From: Terriglobia bacterium
Lineage (GTDB): Bacteria; Acidobacteriota; Terriglobia; Bryobacterales; Bryobacteraceae
Direction of reading: 5' to 3'
NCBI GenBank assembly: GCA_020073445.1
Contig: JAIQFE010000025.1
Location: 1-64,000, forward strand
Length of the DNA: 64,000 nucleotides
Part shown: one piece after another, positions 8,377-18,437 of the stretch
How positions within the stretch are numbered: position 1 is the first letter of the stretch
Layout: every line of letters starts with the position of its first letter
Notes under the pieces: model-generated
The model's input: the letters and a program-made list of their open reading frames with translations, nothing else
Database searches by the model: none
What the model was told of the DNA's origin: nothing
Made by a program: the position numbers and the translations under genes

Positions 8377-10278
8377 TTAGCGATGCGGACTCGTCGCGTT
8401 GCCCTCGTACGTCCCCGTACCAGGGCCCGGCAATTCGTTGGCTCGGGGACCCGTGTACCGAGCCACATGCAGCCCGGTCTTATTGTCGACCCAGTAAATC
8501 AATCCGTCCTTGAACACCGGATACGTCCGGACGATGCCGTGCGGAAGCGTTAGCGCGTACCCCACCTCTCGCGGGGTCTGCGGAATGGAGATATCGATCA
8601 CGCGCAGTCCGTGGCCGTACCAGGTGTTGAACACCAGATTCTTGAACACGGTCGGATTGTGATTCTGCTGGGCCACCTGTTGCCGGCGCGTTTGGCCATC
8701 CGGCTCCGTGATCGCCTGAGTGAGGCACTCGTCGAGCTGATTATCGGGAATCGAAAACGCCCCGACCATAATCGGCGTGATCTCCGATTCCACCGACATC
8801 ATTCTGGCGTAATTTAGCGGGCAGCCGCCGTTCTCGTCGGTCACCCACACATAAGCCGGACGACCCTTGGTGTTTCCCTTCACCTGCGCGGGCCGATTCG
8901 GAACGAAAACAGCGCTGTGCGTTCCCGTCGGCACCGCGTTCACCGGCGGATAAACGTCGAAGCGCGAACGCGTCAGCAGAACCAAATAGCGTTCGGCTTT
9001 CGATTGCGCCGGAGCGTTGGACGCGAGGTATGCCTTGAGTCCTGGATCGTTGTTCACCACCATGTGGATGCAATCGTTGGCCAGCGCAGGCAGCTTCGTC
9101 ACGTCGATCGCGCCACCAGCCGTGACGATGGTCGACCGTTGGTTGCACCCGGCCGTCCCCGCCGCGAGCTCCGCATTGCGATGATGCGCCACCGCGTCCG
9201 AATCGAGCACATAGAATCCCGCCGTGGTCCCGGCCACGTAGACTCGTTCGCCGTCGTCCGTAACCGACGACGAATGAAAGCGGTTCTGCTCGTTGTTCTG
9301 GAAGTTTCCGGCGCGGCCAGCGAGGTTTTTGGAATCGCTGAAGTCCAGGAACCGGCCGTCGGAGAACAATCCGGTGGCATCCGGCTTCTCATTCACCGGC
9401 GGCCCACCGACCTCTTGCAAGGTGAAACTCGCCAGCACCTTGGCTTTGGGCAGCATCTCCCCGGTGTCTTCATCCGTCACCGCCAGCGCCGTGAAGTCGG
9501 GAGTCTTCGAGCCCGGATGATCGGGATCCGGCAGCCCCGATGTCCAATTGGTCATGTAGACCAGCACTCGATTCGAATTAGCCGGATCGTGCCACAGGAA
9601 GAACTCGTGCGACTGGCCGCCGAAGTCGGTGATCTCGCTCTTTCCGACCGGCAGGCAGGTATTCATGTCGATGCGGTACGTCTCCATGCGGCCGATGGTA
9701 TTGGTCCCGGCGTTGCGAACCAGAATGTAGCGATCCTCGCCGCTGGAAGTTTTGTACACCAGCGAACGAACCTCGCGGTCGTCGAAACCCTGGTTGCCCT
9801 CGAACATGGCGGGGATCTCGCCCACCTGTACCGGAGGCTGCTTCACCGGATCAGGCTGGATTTTGAAGATGTTGATCGCGTGCTTCTTGCCCGCCCCGTT
9901 CTGATGGCCGGTGAAGATGCAATTGCCGGCGATGCCGAGACCACGCCCGTCTCCCGCCGCGTCGAGATCGCCGCCCTTCCACGCGCCGGTGGCGGAATCC
10001 TTGACGGAAGGCACCGTGAGCACCCAATGCAGCGGCTCGATATTCCTGAACAAGTGAAGCTCTTTTTCGAGCTTGGCGACGCCCGCCCGAGCCTCCTCCT
10101 CAGACGAAGTCGGGTCCACCTTGCCGTCGCGATTAACGCGCACCGAAGGCATCTGGCCGATGGGCGTATCGAAAGTCGAGGGCTGGCAGCCCGCGGGGTC
10201 TTTCGAATAATCGACGCACTGCGCCGCTGCAGTCCCGGCGGCGAGAATCAGCACCACCCCGCACACATAATTTGCCAT
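8377..10278 (-). CDS. Secreted LVIVD-like beta-propeller protein, unknown function
   Basis: 633 residues with a clean signal peptide (about 1-20, ending AAAQC). The mature part is a long beta-rich region with repeated blade-like units of the form 'name-value' phrases (GLGIAGNCIFTGHQ, RVYVAGTTAGFYVLDSD, NPTVFKNLVFNTWYGHGLRVIDIS), resembling LVIVD-repeat surface propellers. C-terminal RVIDISIPQTPREVGY is the most typical LVIVD unit. Six or more cysteines may form disulphides. Divergently transcribed from the GMC oxidoreductase pair, with only 44 bp between start codons, so the two units probably share a promoter region. No enzymatic motif seen. Confidence 0.6.
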   Translation of the reverse strand: MANYVCGVVLILAAGTAAAQCVDYSKDPAGCQPSTFDTPIGQMPSVRVNRDGKVDPTSSEEEARAGVAKLEKELHLFRNIEPLHWVLTVPSVKDSATGAWKGGDLDAAGDGRGLGIAGNCIFTGHQNGAGKKHAINIFKIQPDPVKQPPVQVGEIPAMFEGNQGFDDREVRSLVYKTSSGEDRYILVRNAGTNTIGRMETYRIDMNTCLPVGKSEITDFGGQSHEFFLWHDPANSNRVLVYMTNWTSGLPDPDHPGSKTPDFTALAVTDEDTGEMLPKAKVLASFTLQEVGGPPVNEKPDATGLFSDGRFLDFSDSKNLAGRAGNFQNNEQNRFHSSSVTDDGERVYVAGTTAGFYVLDSDAVAHHRNAELAAGTAGCNQRSTIVTAGGAIDVTKLPALANDCIHMVVNNDPGLKAYLASNAPAQSKAERYLVLLTRSRFDVYPPVNAVPTGTHSAVFVPNRPAQVKGNTKGRPAYVWVTDENGGCPLNYARMMSVESEITPIMVGAFSIPDNQLDECLTQAITEPDGQTRRQQVAQQNHNPTVFKNLVFNTWYGHGLRVIDISIPQTPREVGYALTLPHGIVRTYPVFKDGLIYWVDNKTGLHVARYTGPRANELPGPGTGTYEGNATSPHR

Positions 10279-10322
10279 GGCATGATTTTACTCCCCTCCG
10301 AACCAAATAAAGAAACAGCAGT

Positions 10323-10916
10323 ATGATTGATCGCATGAACTCCAAGGAAGAGCGCGACAGTAACGTCTCGCGCCGCGAGCTGATTCAAAGCGCCGCGTTC
10401 GTGCCATTAGCCGCTCTCACGCTATCGGCGCAGCAACCTGCCGCCAAGGGTGCTCTAACGCCCGGGCAGATGAAGACACTGGTCGCTTTCATCGATCGCT
10501 TGATCCCCCGCGATGAGCTCGGTCCCGGCGCCGTCGAATCCGGCGCGCAAATCTATATCGACCGCGTCCTGGCCGGCCCGAACGCGAACGAGAAGGCTAC
10601 CTTTATCCAAGGCCTGGAAGCGATCGACGCGTACGCCAAACGTGTTCACGGCGCCGCGCTCGCGGAGCTTTCCGCGGAAAATCGCGATCAGGTGCTTAAC
10701 GAAATGATCGATAGTCCGTTCTTTAGTCGCGCGCGCCGGTTAACACTCGAAGGCATGTTCAGCGATCCCTACTACGGCGGCAATAAGAATTTCGCCGGTT
10801 GGGACCTGATTCGGTACCCCGGTCCGCGCCCCGCGGTGGCCGCGGAAGATCAGGCTTTGAAGGCCGACGTCAAACCGTATCGCGTCTCCGCATACGGTAC
10901 GAAGTTTGGTCAATAA
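10323..10916 (+). CDS. Gluconate 2-dehydrogenase small subunit-like protein (subunit 3 family)
   Basis: 197 residues. The N-terminus has a Tat-like signal, SRRELIQSAAF then a hydrophobic stretch ending ALTLSAQQ, expected for a protein exported folded with its flavoprotein partner. The body matches the gluconate 2-dehydrogenase subunit 3 family: FIDRLIPRDELGPGAVESGAQIYID, then FFSRARRLTLEGMFSDPYYGGN and GWDLIRYPGP. These small subunits escort and stabilise membrane-bound FAD dehydrogenases. The next gene, 5 bp downstream, is the expected large subunit. ATG 10323 and ATG 10335 are both possible starts. Confidence 0.88.
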   Translation: MIDRMNSKEERDSNVSRRELIQSAAFVPLAALTLSAQQPAAKGALTPGQMKTLVAFIDRLIPRDELGPGAVESGAQIYIDRVLAGPNANEKATFIQGLEAIDAYAKRVHGAALAELSAENRDQVLNEMIDSPFFSRARRLTLEGMFSDPYYGGNKNFAGWDLIRYPGPRPAVAAEDQALKADVKPYRVSAYGTKFGQ

Positions 10917-10921
10917 AAGCC

Positions 10922-12628
10922 ATGGCCATTAATCTCAAGCCCGTCGACGTCGTGGTAATCGGCCTGGGCGCCGCAGGCGGCGTTGCAGTGCTTCCGCTGG
11001 CACGCGCGGGATTGAAGGTCGCGGGCCTCGAAGCGGGCACCTGGATGGATCCGCATCGGGACTTCCACGCCGACGAGGTGTACAACAACGTACGGCGTTT
11101 AGTCAGCAGCTCGCCCAAAGCGCAACGCGAATGCCCCACCGTGCGCGCGACGCCCTCGCAGCAAGCTCGATCCGCCGGAGTTCATCCGATGATGAACGCG
11201 ATCGGCGGCACGTCCATCCATTACTGGGCGCAGAGCTGGCGCCTGAAGCCCTGGGATTTTCGCACACGCTCCGAGTCCATCCGGCGCTACGGGCCCAATT
11301 CGATTCCCGCCGGAACGACGCTCGAAGATTGGCCGGTCACCTACGACGATCTGGAGCCGTACTACGACATCATCGAGCAGGAGGTCGGCGTCAGCGGCAA
11401 GGCCGGCAACATTCAAGGCCGCATCGATCCCGCGGGCAACGTGTTCGAAGGTCCTCGCCAGCGCGAATATCCCATGCCTCCTCTGCGCGGCGCGGGATTC
11501 ACCGACCACATGATGGACGCGGCCCGCCAGCTCGGATGGAAGCCCTTCCGTCCCCCGGCCGCCATCAATTCACAGGCGTATCGCGGTCGCGCCTCGTGCG
11601 TGTTCCACGGCTATTGCAGCGCCGGAGGATGTCACGTGGGCGCGAAAAACTCCACCGCGACCACTACCATCCCGGACGCCGTCCGCACCAAAAACCTGAC
11701 CATCTTCGACAAAGCCCAGGTGACGAGAATCGTCACCGATTCGAACGGCCGCGTCACCGGCGTCACCTACATCCGCGATCGCAAGGAATATTTTCAGCCG
11801 GCCAAGATCGTGCTCCTCGCCGGTTACACCTACGAAAACTCGCGCCTCCTGCTGCTCTCGAAATCGAAAGCGTATCCCAATGGGCTCTCGAACAATCACG
11901 GCCAGGTGGGCCACCATTATTTCGGTCATTGGACCAGCAACGTCAGCGCATTATTCCCCTACGACATCAACGTCTGGTATGGACTCCCTGCTCAGGGCGC
12001 TACCGTCGACGAGTGGGCCGACGACTCGTTCGATCATGCCGGACTCGGCTTCATCGGCGGCGCGAGCCTGCACGTCTACACGGAGCGGCATCCCATCGAT
12101 GCGGCGGCCATGAACACCTACGGCCGTGCCCCGCTGTTCGGATCAGCGTGGAAGAAATTCGTTCACGAAAACGCCGGACGCGTCGCGTCGACTTATCTGC
12201 AAACCAACACGCTCCCCTACGAAACAACCTTCCTGGACTTGGATCCGGAGGTTCGCGATCCCTTGGGCGATCCCGTATGCCGCATCACATCCGGCGGTGT
12301 TCGCGAAAATGAGCAGCGCGCACTGCAGCACGCGCAAGACAAGATGGAGCAGTGGTTCCGCGCAGCCGGCGCGATCGAGGTCACTAAACCTCCGGCCAAC
12401 GGACCGGGAATCAGTACGCACGCCTACGGCGGCACGCGCATGGGCGACAATCCCGAGACCAACGTGGTCGACCGGTGGGGATTCTCGCACGAAGCCCCGA
12501 ATCTGGGCATTCTAGGAGCGTCCGTAATGGGCTCGAGCGGCGCCCGCAACCCGACCCTCACGCTGCAGGCTCTCGCCTGGCGGACTGCCGAGCACCTGGT
12601 CCAAAACTGGAAATCCCTCGCGGGGTGA
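10922..12628 (+). CDS. GMC-family FAD oxidoreductase (gluconate 2-dehydrogenase large subunit-like)
   Basis: 568 residues from ATG 10922, which follows the small-subunit stop by 5 bp. The N-terminal Rossmann fold (VVIGLGAAGG, then LEAG) binds FAD. The middle has a GGTSIHYWAQSWRL segment and CVFHGYCSAGGCH, a cysteine cluster typical of the gluconate/sorbitol dehydrogenase branch. The C-terminal GMC region carries the active-site stretch STHAYGGTRMG and ends SSGARNPTLTLQALAWRTAEHL. It probably oxidises a sugar or sugar acid in the periplasm and passes electrons to a cytochrome or quinone; no cytochrome subunit is adjacent. The exact substrate is not predictable. Confidence 0.88.
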   Translation: MAINLKPVDVVVIGLGAAGGVAVLPLARAGLKVAGLEAGTWMDPHRDFHADEVYNNVRRLVSSSPKAQRECPTVRATPSQQARSAGVHPMMNAIGGTSIHYWAQSWRLKPWDFRTRSESIRRYGPNSIPAGTTLEDWPVTYDDLEPYYDIIEQEVGVSGKAGNIQGRIDPAGNVFEGPRQREYPMPPLRGAGFTDHMMDAARQLGWKPFRPPAAINSQAYRGRASCVFHGYCSAGGCHVGAKNSTATTTIPDAVRTKNLTIFDKAQVTRIVTDSNGRVTGVTYIRDRKEYFQPAKIVLLAGYTYENSRLLLLSKSKAYPNGLSNNHGQVGHHYFGHWTSNVSALFPYDINVWYGLPAQGATVDEWADDSFDHAGLGFIGGASLHVYTERHPIDAAAMNTYGRAPLFGSAWKKFVHENAGRVASTYLQTNTLPYETTFLDLDPEVRDPLGDPVCRITSGGVRENEQRALQHAQDKMEQWFRAAGAIEVTKPPANGPGISTHAYGGTRMGDNPETNVVDRWGFSHEAPNLGILGASVMGSSGARNPTLTLQALAWRTAEHLVQNWKSLAG

Positions 12629-12665
12629 CGGGTGCGCACTGGAACGCGCTAAAATGTTTGCACGT

Positions 12666-12752
12666 GGCGGGCTGGCGGAACTGGCAGACGCAGACGGCTC
12701 AAAATCGTCCGACCGCAAGGTCATGGGGGTTCAAGTCCCTCGCCCGCTACCA
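12666..12752 (+). tRNA. tRNA-Leu (anticodon CAA), CCA encoded
   Basis: Complete class II tRNA cloverleaf. The acceptor stem GGCGGGC (12666-12672) pairs with GCCCGCT (12742-12748, one G:U). The anticodon stem GACGG/TCGTC encloses loop CTCAAAA with anticodon CAA at 12700-12702, reading UUG. The long variable arm GACC-GCAA-GGTC marks it as leucine. T-loop TTCAAGT is at 12730-12736. Discriminator A at 12749 is followed by an encoded CCA. Single tRNA, not part of a cluster. Confidence 0.95.
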
Positions 12753-12799
12753 CTTGTCCCTGTGATGCGTTTCTTCCGCTCTGCCTGCATCACCGCCTC

Positions 12800-13717
12800 A
12801 TGACGCAAAAGTTAAGCCCGATGACCGAGCATCCGATTTTTGAGAAGTTCTCGGCTTACTCGGGCCCCGTTCCCGAAGGCTGCCAGATCGACTACCTGGG
12901 CACGCGCATGCGCTGCGAGTTTGTGGCGCGCGCCGCCCCGTCCCCATCCCAGGTCCAAATGCCCTGTCCGCCGGTCGATGAAGAGTACTTCGAATGGATC
13001 GACATTCTGGAATCGGTTTCACAGGCTCGCGATAGCTACACGATGATGGAGCTGGGCGCCGGATACGGGCGGTGGGCCGCGCGGGCCGCGGCAGCCGCGA
13101 GGCAGCGTGGAATTCAGAAATGTCATTTGATCGCCGTGGAAGGGGAGCCACTGCATTTCAAGTGGTTGCAGCAACACTTCCGCACAAACGATCTGGACCC
13201 GGCGGAACACACGCTGGTGGAGGCCGTGGTCAGCGATCAGCCCGGTACTGCGCTTTTCTGTGTCGGACGGCCGGAGGGCGGCGAAGATCGCGCCGACCAG
13301 TTTTATGGCCAGTGGATCCGGGAGTCTCGTGACAAGCCTCGGAACAAAGGTCACGAGCTCTATGAGGGCATCCCCATCGTCGAGCTCAAGAGCGGTTGGA
13401 AATCCATCGAGGTACCGGCTGTGACCCTCACGCATCTGCTGCGCGATCTCGATCGCGTCGACCTGATCGATATGGACGTTCAGGGCGAAGAGCTGAAAAT
13501 CGTTCGCTCCGCCATCGATGATCTGGACCGCACGGTGTGCCGCTTGCACATCGGGACGCACGCCCCCCATCTCGAAAAAGGCCTCAGACTAGCCCTTGGA
13601 AGCCACGGTTGGATCTGTCACTTTGACTATCCTAGTCAGTCTGCGACGGAAACTGAGTATGGACCGGTCAGGTTCGGGGATGGCGTTCAAAGCTGGACCA
13701 ATCCCCGATTCAAGTAA
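12800..13717 (+). CDS. FkbM-family SAM-dependent methyltransferase
   Basis: 305 residues. SAM-binding motif I is MMELGAGYGRW (near residue 75), followed by LIAVEGEPLHFKWLQQHF, the acidic-ribose loop of class I methyltransferases. The C-terminal part has the FkbM hallmark DLIDMDVQGEELKIVRSA. FkbM enzymes usually O-methylate sugars or polyketides. It begins 47 bp after the tRNA-Leu gene and has no obvious partner. It could belong functionally with the sugar genes 5 kb downstream, but that is speculation. Confidence 0.82.
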   Translation: MTQKLSPMTEHPIFEKFSAYSGPVPEGCQIDYLGTRMRCEFVARAAPSPSQVQMPCPPVDEEYFEWIDILESVSQARDSYTMMELGAGYGRWAARAAAAARQRGIQKCHLIAVEGEPLHFKWLQQHFRTNDLDPAEHTLVEAVVSDQPGTALFCVGRPEGGEDRADQFYGQWIRESRDKPRNKGHELYEGIPIVELKSGWKSIEVPAVTLTHLLRDLDRVDLIDMDVQGEELKIVRSAIDDLDRTVCRLHIGTHAPHLEKGLRLALGSHGWICHFDYPSQSATETEYGPVRFGDGVQSWTNPRFK

Positions 13718-13770
13718 CCGCCGGTACGCGTTTTCACGAGGACGTTCCGAGATAGAAGCCGAAGCACGCC

Positions 13771-14892
13771 CTATTTCTTCTTACCTGCCGGCGGAGCCTT
13801 CTGGCCCGCACCCTGAGGTGCCGTCGCCGGCTGCTCCTTGAGCTGATCGTCGGGGATGGGCTCGATGTCTCCGAAGGTGATGCTGGCCTCGGCGCCGAAC
13901 TTCTGGTAGAGCTTGTAATCGGCCCGGTTCGTGGTCTCCGCCCTGACCTCCTTGGAAGTCAACTCGAAGTGATAGGGGAGCACGTATTCCTGATCGGAGA
14001 TCTTGGTCGGGGCGTAGTCCAGCGTGATGTTCACTTCATGGATCGGGAAGTCGGCCGGAATCCCGGTCGTTTCCATCTTAATCCGCATCACTGTCTTGGT
14101 TTGAACGTCGGCGTAAACCAAGCCCTGGTATGCGGACGTGTACTCGCGCTTCGATTCGCCGTGATACATGCTATAGCCGTTCGATTTAGGCACCGAGTAA
14201 CCGAACACGTACATGGGTTTTCCGCGTAGTGTCGCCCAATGATCCCAGTGGAATTCGGATCCCGAGTCCGGATCGAAGATGCTGAACAACAGCCGGCCGA
14301 ACTCACCGGAGGTGACCACGCCACCGAGTTGCTCGTGCTTCAGATTGGGCTGGGACTTGCCGTTGACCATCTCGACCTTATAGGTTTCCTTGCCGTCGAC
14401 AAAACTCAGCAACTCCTGAACTTCGTCGCCTTGGGGAAGATAGCCCCGTTCGGTGGGTTCTATGCGCCGCCGCGTGGTTTGTACACACACATAGTTGGGC
14501 AGGTTCTTGGTGTAGCTGAGGGCGTATTCTCTCATGGCCGCCAGGATGGCCGCCTGCTCTTGCGCGCTGGGAGCCGGCTTGGGCGGCGGAGCCTGCACGA
14601 CCTGTGGTGCAGGCGCGGCGGGCAGGCTGGCCGAATCCTCGCTTAACTTGCGCAGTGCCTGGAGCGTCCGCGCACCCGCGCCCCGTCCTTGCAGATCCTC
14701 GACGTCGCGAATCTCGAGCTTCTGTGTGAGCTTGATGTGTTGCAGGAAATCGGCCGTTGCCTTATCGTCGCCCTTCAGCTTAATCTGCGAATCCACGAAT
14801 GCGATCACGTCGGCGACCGTCATGGCCCGCTGGGCCAACGCAGCTACGGCAAACAAGAAAAGCGCGCAGAGGAGCCGGTGTCTTGCCTTCAT
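13771..14892 (-). CDS. Secreted protein of unknown function
   Basis: 373 residues with a signal peptide (1-20, ending ALAQ). Next come a helical region (about 22-90, with regularly spaced Leu and Lys), a Pro/Ala-rich linker around 95-110, and a C-terminal domain rich in aromatic residues and beta strands (NLPNYVCVQTTRR, SFVDGKETYKVEMVNG, LPYHFELTSKEVRAET). The tail is Lys/Pro/Ala-rich. This layout, including the YVCVQTTRR phrase, is common among Acidobacteriota hypothetical proteins as I remember them, but no function is known. Divergent from the histidine kinase gene. Confidence 0.6.
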   Translation of the reverse strand: MKARHRLLCALFLFAVAALAQRAMTVADVIAFVDSQIKLKGDDKATADFLQHIKLTQKLEIRDVEDLQGRGAGARTLQALRKLSEDSASLPAAPAPQVVQAPPPKPAPSAQEQAAILAAMREYALSYTKNLPNYVCVQTTRRRIEPTERGYLPQGDEVQELLSFVDGKETYKVEMVNGKSQPNLKHEQLGGVVTSGEFGRLLFSIFDPDSGSEFHWDHWATLRGKPMYVFGYSVPKSNGYSMYHGESKREYTSAYQGLVYADVQTKTVMRIKMETTGIPADFPIHEVNITLDYAPTKISDQEYVLPYHFELTSKEVRAETTNRADYKLYQKFGAEASITFGDIEPIPDDQLKEQPATAPQGAGQKAPPAGKKK

Positions 14893-14973
14893 TCAGTACG
14901 TCCTCGCTTCTCTCCAATTATCGTACAGCCTTGAATCGATGTCGGATATTCAGTATCATCGTAACGACTTCTG

Positions 14974-17217
14974 ATGCCATCTGAACCCCTCGATAACACT
15001 CCTACTGAGGCGGAACGGCATACGGAATCGATCGACTTCCGCCATCTGTTCGAATCCGGGCAGAGCCTGCAGTTGATCCTGACCCCGACTTTCGAAATTA
15101 TTGCGGCGAGCGACGCCCACCTCCGCGCGACCATGACCGAACGGAGTCAGGTAATCGGGCGCAACGTGTTTGACGTGTTCCCGGACAATCCCGACGATCC
15201 GGGAGCTACGGGAGCTCGTCTGCTCCGTGAGTCTTTGGAGACCGTGCTTCGGACCCGGCAGCCGCATACCATGGCTGTCCAGAAATATGACATCCGCCGG
15301 CCTGAATCGGAGGGCGGCGAATTCGAAGAAAGATACTGGACTCCCGTCAATTCTCCGATAATGAACTCAAAAGGCGAGCTTATTTATATCCTTAACCGCG
15401 TCGAGGATGTGACCGAGTTCGTTCGCCTCAAGCAGGATGGCGAAAAAGCCAACCTTGCTTTGCTCACCCGTTCCGAGCAGATGGAGGCGGAAATCTTTCA
15501 GAGAGCCCAGGAATTGGCTCAGGCCAATCGCCAGCTGAGCGCTGCCAATCGCGAGCTGGAAAAACTCTATGAGCAGATCTCCTTGCTCATGACCCAGGCG
15601 GACGACGAATTCCGCACAGAGAAAGCAGAGCCCACGGACACGTCGATCTCCCCATCCCCGATCAGCGTCGAAGATATGCTGCAGCGCGTGGGCGAGCTGA
15701 TCACTGGGCACAAACGCCTGGAAGAAGAGTTGCGCCAGTCCCAGAAGATGGAGGCGGTGGGGCTGATGGCCGGCGGGATCGCGCACGATTTCAACAACGT
15801 GCTCAATGTGATCATTGGCTACTCCAAACTGTTGCTGAAAAAACTGCCGGAAGGCGATAAAGCCCATCGTCAGGTCGCCGAGATCTTCAAAGCGGGAGAG
15901 CGCGCCGCGGGCTTGACGCAGCAACTCCTGGCTTTCAGCCGGAAGCAGGTCCTGCAGCCGCGCATCGTGAATTTCGCCGATACTCTGCGCGAAATGGACG
16001 AATTGGTCCGCCGCGTGATTGGGGAAGATATCGAAGTCGCCACCAAGATTCACGACGATCTGGCCCGCGTCAAGATCGATCCCAGCCAGGTACAGCAGGT
16101 TATTTTGAATCTGGTGGTGAACGCCCGCGATGCCATGCCCCAGGGCGGCAAACTTACTCTGGAACTCAGCAACGCGAGTCTCGATGCCTCCTACGCCCGG
16201 GTCCACAACATATCGCCCGGGAGTTACGTGATGCTGGCCGTGAGCGACAACGGCTCCGGCATGACTCCTGAAGTGCGGCAGCGCGCCTTCGAACCGTTCT
16301 TTACGACCAAAGAGGTGGGCAGCGGCACGGGTCTGGGACTCGCCACCGTGTACGGGATCGTCCGTCAGAGCGGCGGCCACATCTGGCTGTATAGCGAGCC
16401 GGGCGTCGGGACAACGTTCAAAATGTTCTTTCCCAGCGTGGATGGGTGGGAGGAGGATTCGCCTGAAGTTGCCCACGAGGTCGCGCCGCGAGGAACGGAG
16501 ACCATCCTGGTCGTGGAGGATGATCCCGCGGTCCGGCTCCTGGTGGAGGACATCCTCGGCTCCGCCGGCTACCGCGTGCTGATCGCCGAAGACGGACCCG
16601 GCGCGCTCCAGGTCGCCCAGCAGCACACCGGAGAGATCGACTTGCTCCTCACCGACGTTGTATTGCCGAAAATGGGCGGCCGGGACGTCGCCGCCAACTT
16701 GACTCGATTGCGCCCGGGAATCAAAGTGCTGTTCATGTCGGGTTACACCGGACACTCAGCGGCCCAGCACGGAACTCTGGATTCGGATGTTAATTTTATC
16801 CCCAAACCCTTTAGTCCCGACGCGCTATGCGAAAAGGTCCGTGCGGTGCTCACGGCGCGGATGCCGGTCCGGAAAGTCCTGATCGTGGACGACGAGCCCG
16901 CCATTCGAAGCCTGCTCGCCGAGATTCTCAACGATTCCGGCTTTCAAACCGTCACAGCGCGGGACGGCCGCGAGGCCAGAGAGTTGATTCGCCAGAATCC
17001 GGTAGACCTGATCATCACCGATCTCGCCATGGAAGGCGAGGAAGGAATCGAACTGATCCGGGCGCTCCGAAAAGAGACCCCAAAGGTCAAAATCATCGCC
17101 ATGTCCGGGACCTTTGGCGTGGATGTCCTGGCCGCCGCCCGCGCTCTGGGAGCGGACGCGACCCTGACCAAGCCTGTGTCGCAGGCCACCCTCCTCCGCA
17201 GCATCGAAGGCCTTTAG
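14974..17217 (+). CDS. Hybrid sensor histidine kinase with PAS and two receiver domains
   Basis: 747 residues and no transmembrane segment, so cytoplasmic sensing. Order: PAS-like domain (about 15-140), coiled coil (about 150-215), HisKA with the phospho-accepting His in [14 protein letters not shown] near 270, HATPase with N-box [10 protein letters not shown] and [19 protein letters not shown] (about 350-485), then receiver 1 (about 510-620, [13 protein letters not shown]) and receiver 2 (about 630-745, [13 protein letters not shown]). The two receivers allow a multi-step phosphorelay. The next gene, an HD-GYP response regulator 66 bp downstream, is the likely output partner. Confidence 0.93.
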   Translation: MPSEPLDNTPTEAERHTESIDFRHLFESGQSLQLILTPTFEIIAASDAHLRATMTERSQVIGRNVFDVFPDNPDDPGATGARLLRESLETVLRTRQPHTMAVQKYDIRRPESEGGEFEERYWTPVNSPIMNSKGELIYILNRVEDVTEFVRLKQDGEKANLALLTRSEQMEAEIFQRAQELAQANRQLSAANRELEKLYEQISLLMTQADDEFRTEKAEPTDTSISPSPISVEDMLQRVGELITGHKRLEEELRQSQKMEAVGLMAGGIAHDFNNVLNVIIGYSKLLLKKLPEGDKAHRQVAEIFKAGERAAGLTQQLLAFSRKQVLQPRIVNFADTLREMDELVRRVIGEDIEVATKIHDDLARVKIDPSQVQQVILNLVVNARDAMPQGGKLTLELSNASLDASYARVHNISPGSYVMLAVSDNGSGMTPEVRQRAFEPFFTTKEVGSGTGLGLATVYGIVRQSGGHIWLYSEPGVGTTFKMFFPSVDGWEEDSPEVAHEVAPRGTETILVVEDDPAVRLLVEDILGSAGYRVLIAEDGPGALQVAQQHTGEIDLLLTDVVLPKMGGRDVAANLTRLRPGIKVLFMSGYTGHSAAQHGTLDSDVNFIPKPFSPDALCEKVRAVLTARMPVRKVLIVDDEPAIRSLLAEILNDSGFQTVTARDGREARELIRQNPVDLIITDLAMEGEEGIELIRALRKETPKVKIIAMSGTFGVDVLAAARALGADATLTKPVSQATLLRSIEGL

Positions 17218-17283
17218 ACGGCGCCAATTAAGGTTCTTTCCAGAGGAAGCCGATCATAACCCGGGGGAATTGGTTACCGGCCT

Positions 17284-18411
17284 ATGCGAAAGGACATCCT
17301 TAAGCGCAGCAAAATCCTGATCGTGGACGATCAGAAAGCGAATGTCGACCTCCTTGAGAACATCCTGCGTGAGCATGGATTCCTGGGCATTCAGAAGCTA
17401 ACGGACGCCCGCCTAGTTCTGCCCCTATTCGCGGATTTCCAGCCCGACCTGGTAATGCTGGACCTGCGAATGCCTCACATCGACGGCCTGTCCCTGCTGA
17501 AACAACTGCGCAGCCAGATCCCTGAGGGAACCTATCTGCCGTTCGTGGTCATTACGGCCGACCTGGCACAACGCGTGCGCCAGGAGGCGCTTTCCCTGGG
17601 GGCCAAGGACTTTCTGACTAAGCCGGTCAATCACGGGGAAGTCGTCCTGCGCGTCTACAATCTGCTCGAGACCCGGTTCCTCTATCTCAAGCTTGACGAA
17701 CAGAATCGGGAACTCGATGAGCGCGTTCGGGAACGCACTCGCGAGCTGGAAATGGCCCAGGAAGAGATGCTCCACCATCTGGCGCTCGCAGCGGACTATC
17801 GGGATGACCTCACGGGGCTGCACGCACAGCGAGTGGGCTTGCTCGCCGCACTGCTGGCCGAAAAGATCGGAATTGCGCGGGAGGAAATTCGGTTGATCCG
17901 CGGAGCCGCCCCGCTTCACGATCTGGGGAAGATCGGGATTCCGGACCACATCCTGCTCAAGGCGGACAAACTCACGCCCCAGGAATTCGACGTGGTCAAG
18001 ACGCACACAGCCATCGGAGGCAAGATTCTCGCGGGCAGTAGTTTTTCGTTGCTCAAAGTGGCCGAACAGATCGCCAGGTATCATCACGAGCATTGGGATG
18101 GTTCCGGCTACCTGTCGATCAAGGGCGATAACATTCCCCTGCCCGCCCGGCTTACTTCCATCGCCGACACATTCGATATTCTGACCCACTCCCGGCCGTA
18201 CAAGCCCGCGAGCACTCTCGAAGAAGCTCTCGCCGAGATCCAGAAGGAACGCGGCCGGCAGTTCGACCCCGCACTGGTCGACGCTCTGCTGCAACTCGCC
18301 TCCGCGCGCGATCTTCTCCAGCTGGACCAAGCCCTGGAGAACGAAGGTCTGCCGGAAGCACCAATTCTGCAGGAACCCGATCAAGCCGCAACCAACGTTT
18401 CCGTAGCATAG
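17284..18411 (+). CDS. Response regulator with HD-GYP phosphodiesterase domain
   Basis: 375 residues. The N-terminal receiver (about 10-130) has phospho-acceptor Asp in VMLDLRMPHIDG and the Lys in LTKPV. A helical linker leads to a C-terminal HD-GYP domain: HAQRVG near 179, HDLGKIGIP near 211, HHEHWDGSGY near 266 and ADTFDILTHSRPYK near 295. HD-GYP domains hydrolyse cyclic di-GMP. Here the GYP position reads GYL, a small deviation. It likely receives phosphate from the hybrid kinase just upstream and lowers c-di-GMP, which would affect motility, biofilm or surface polysaccharide output. Confidence 0.92.
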   Translation: MRKDILKRSKILIVDDQKANVDLLENILREHGFLGIQKLTDARLVLPLFADFQPDLVMLDLRMPHIDGLSLLKQLRSQIPEGTYLPFVVITADLAQRVRQEALSLGAKDFLTKPVNHGEVVLRVYNLLETRFLYLKLDEQNRELDERVRERTRELEMAQEEMLHHLALAADYRDDLTGLHAQRVGLLAALLAEKIGIAREEIRLIRGAAPLHDLGKIGIPDHILLKADKLTPQEFDVVKTHTAIGGKILAGSSFSLLKVAEQIARYHHEHWDGSGYLSIKGDNIPLPARLTSIADTFDILTHSRPYKPASTLEEALAEIQKERGRQFDPALVDALLQLASARDLLQLDQALENEGLPEAPILQEPDQAATNVSVA

Positions 18412-18437
18412 ACGGTATACGATGAAAGGTCGCGAAG

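Noticed and set aside
12666-13717. tRNA-Leu 3' end as an integration site for the following methyltransferase
   Set aside because: No integrase and no duplicated tRNA 3' end downstream.
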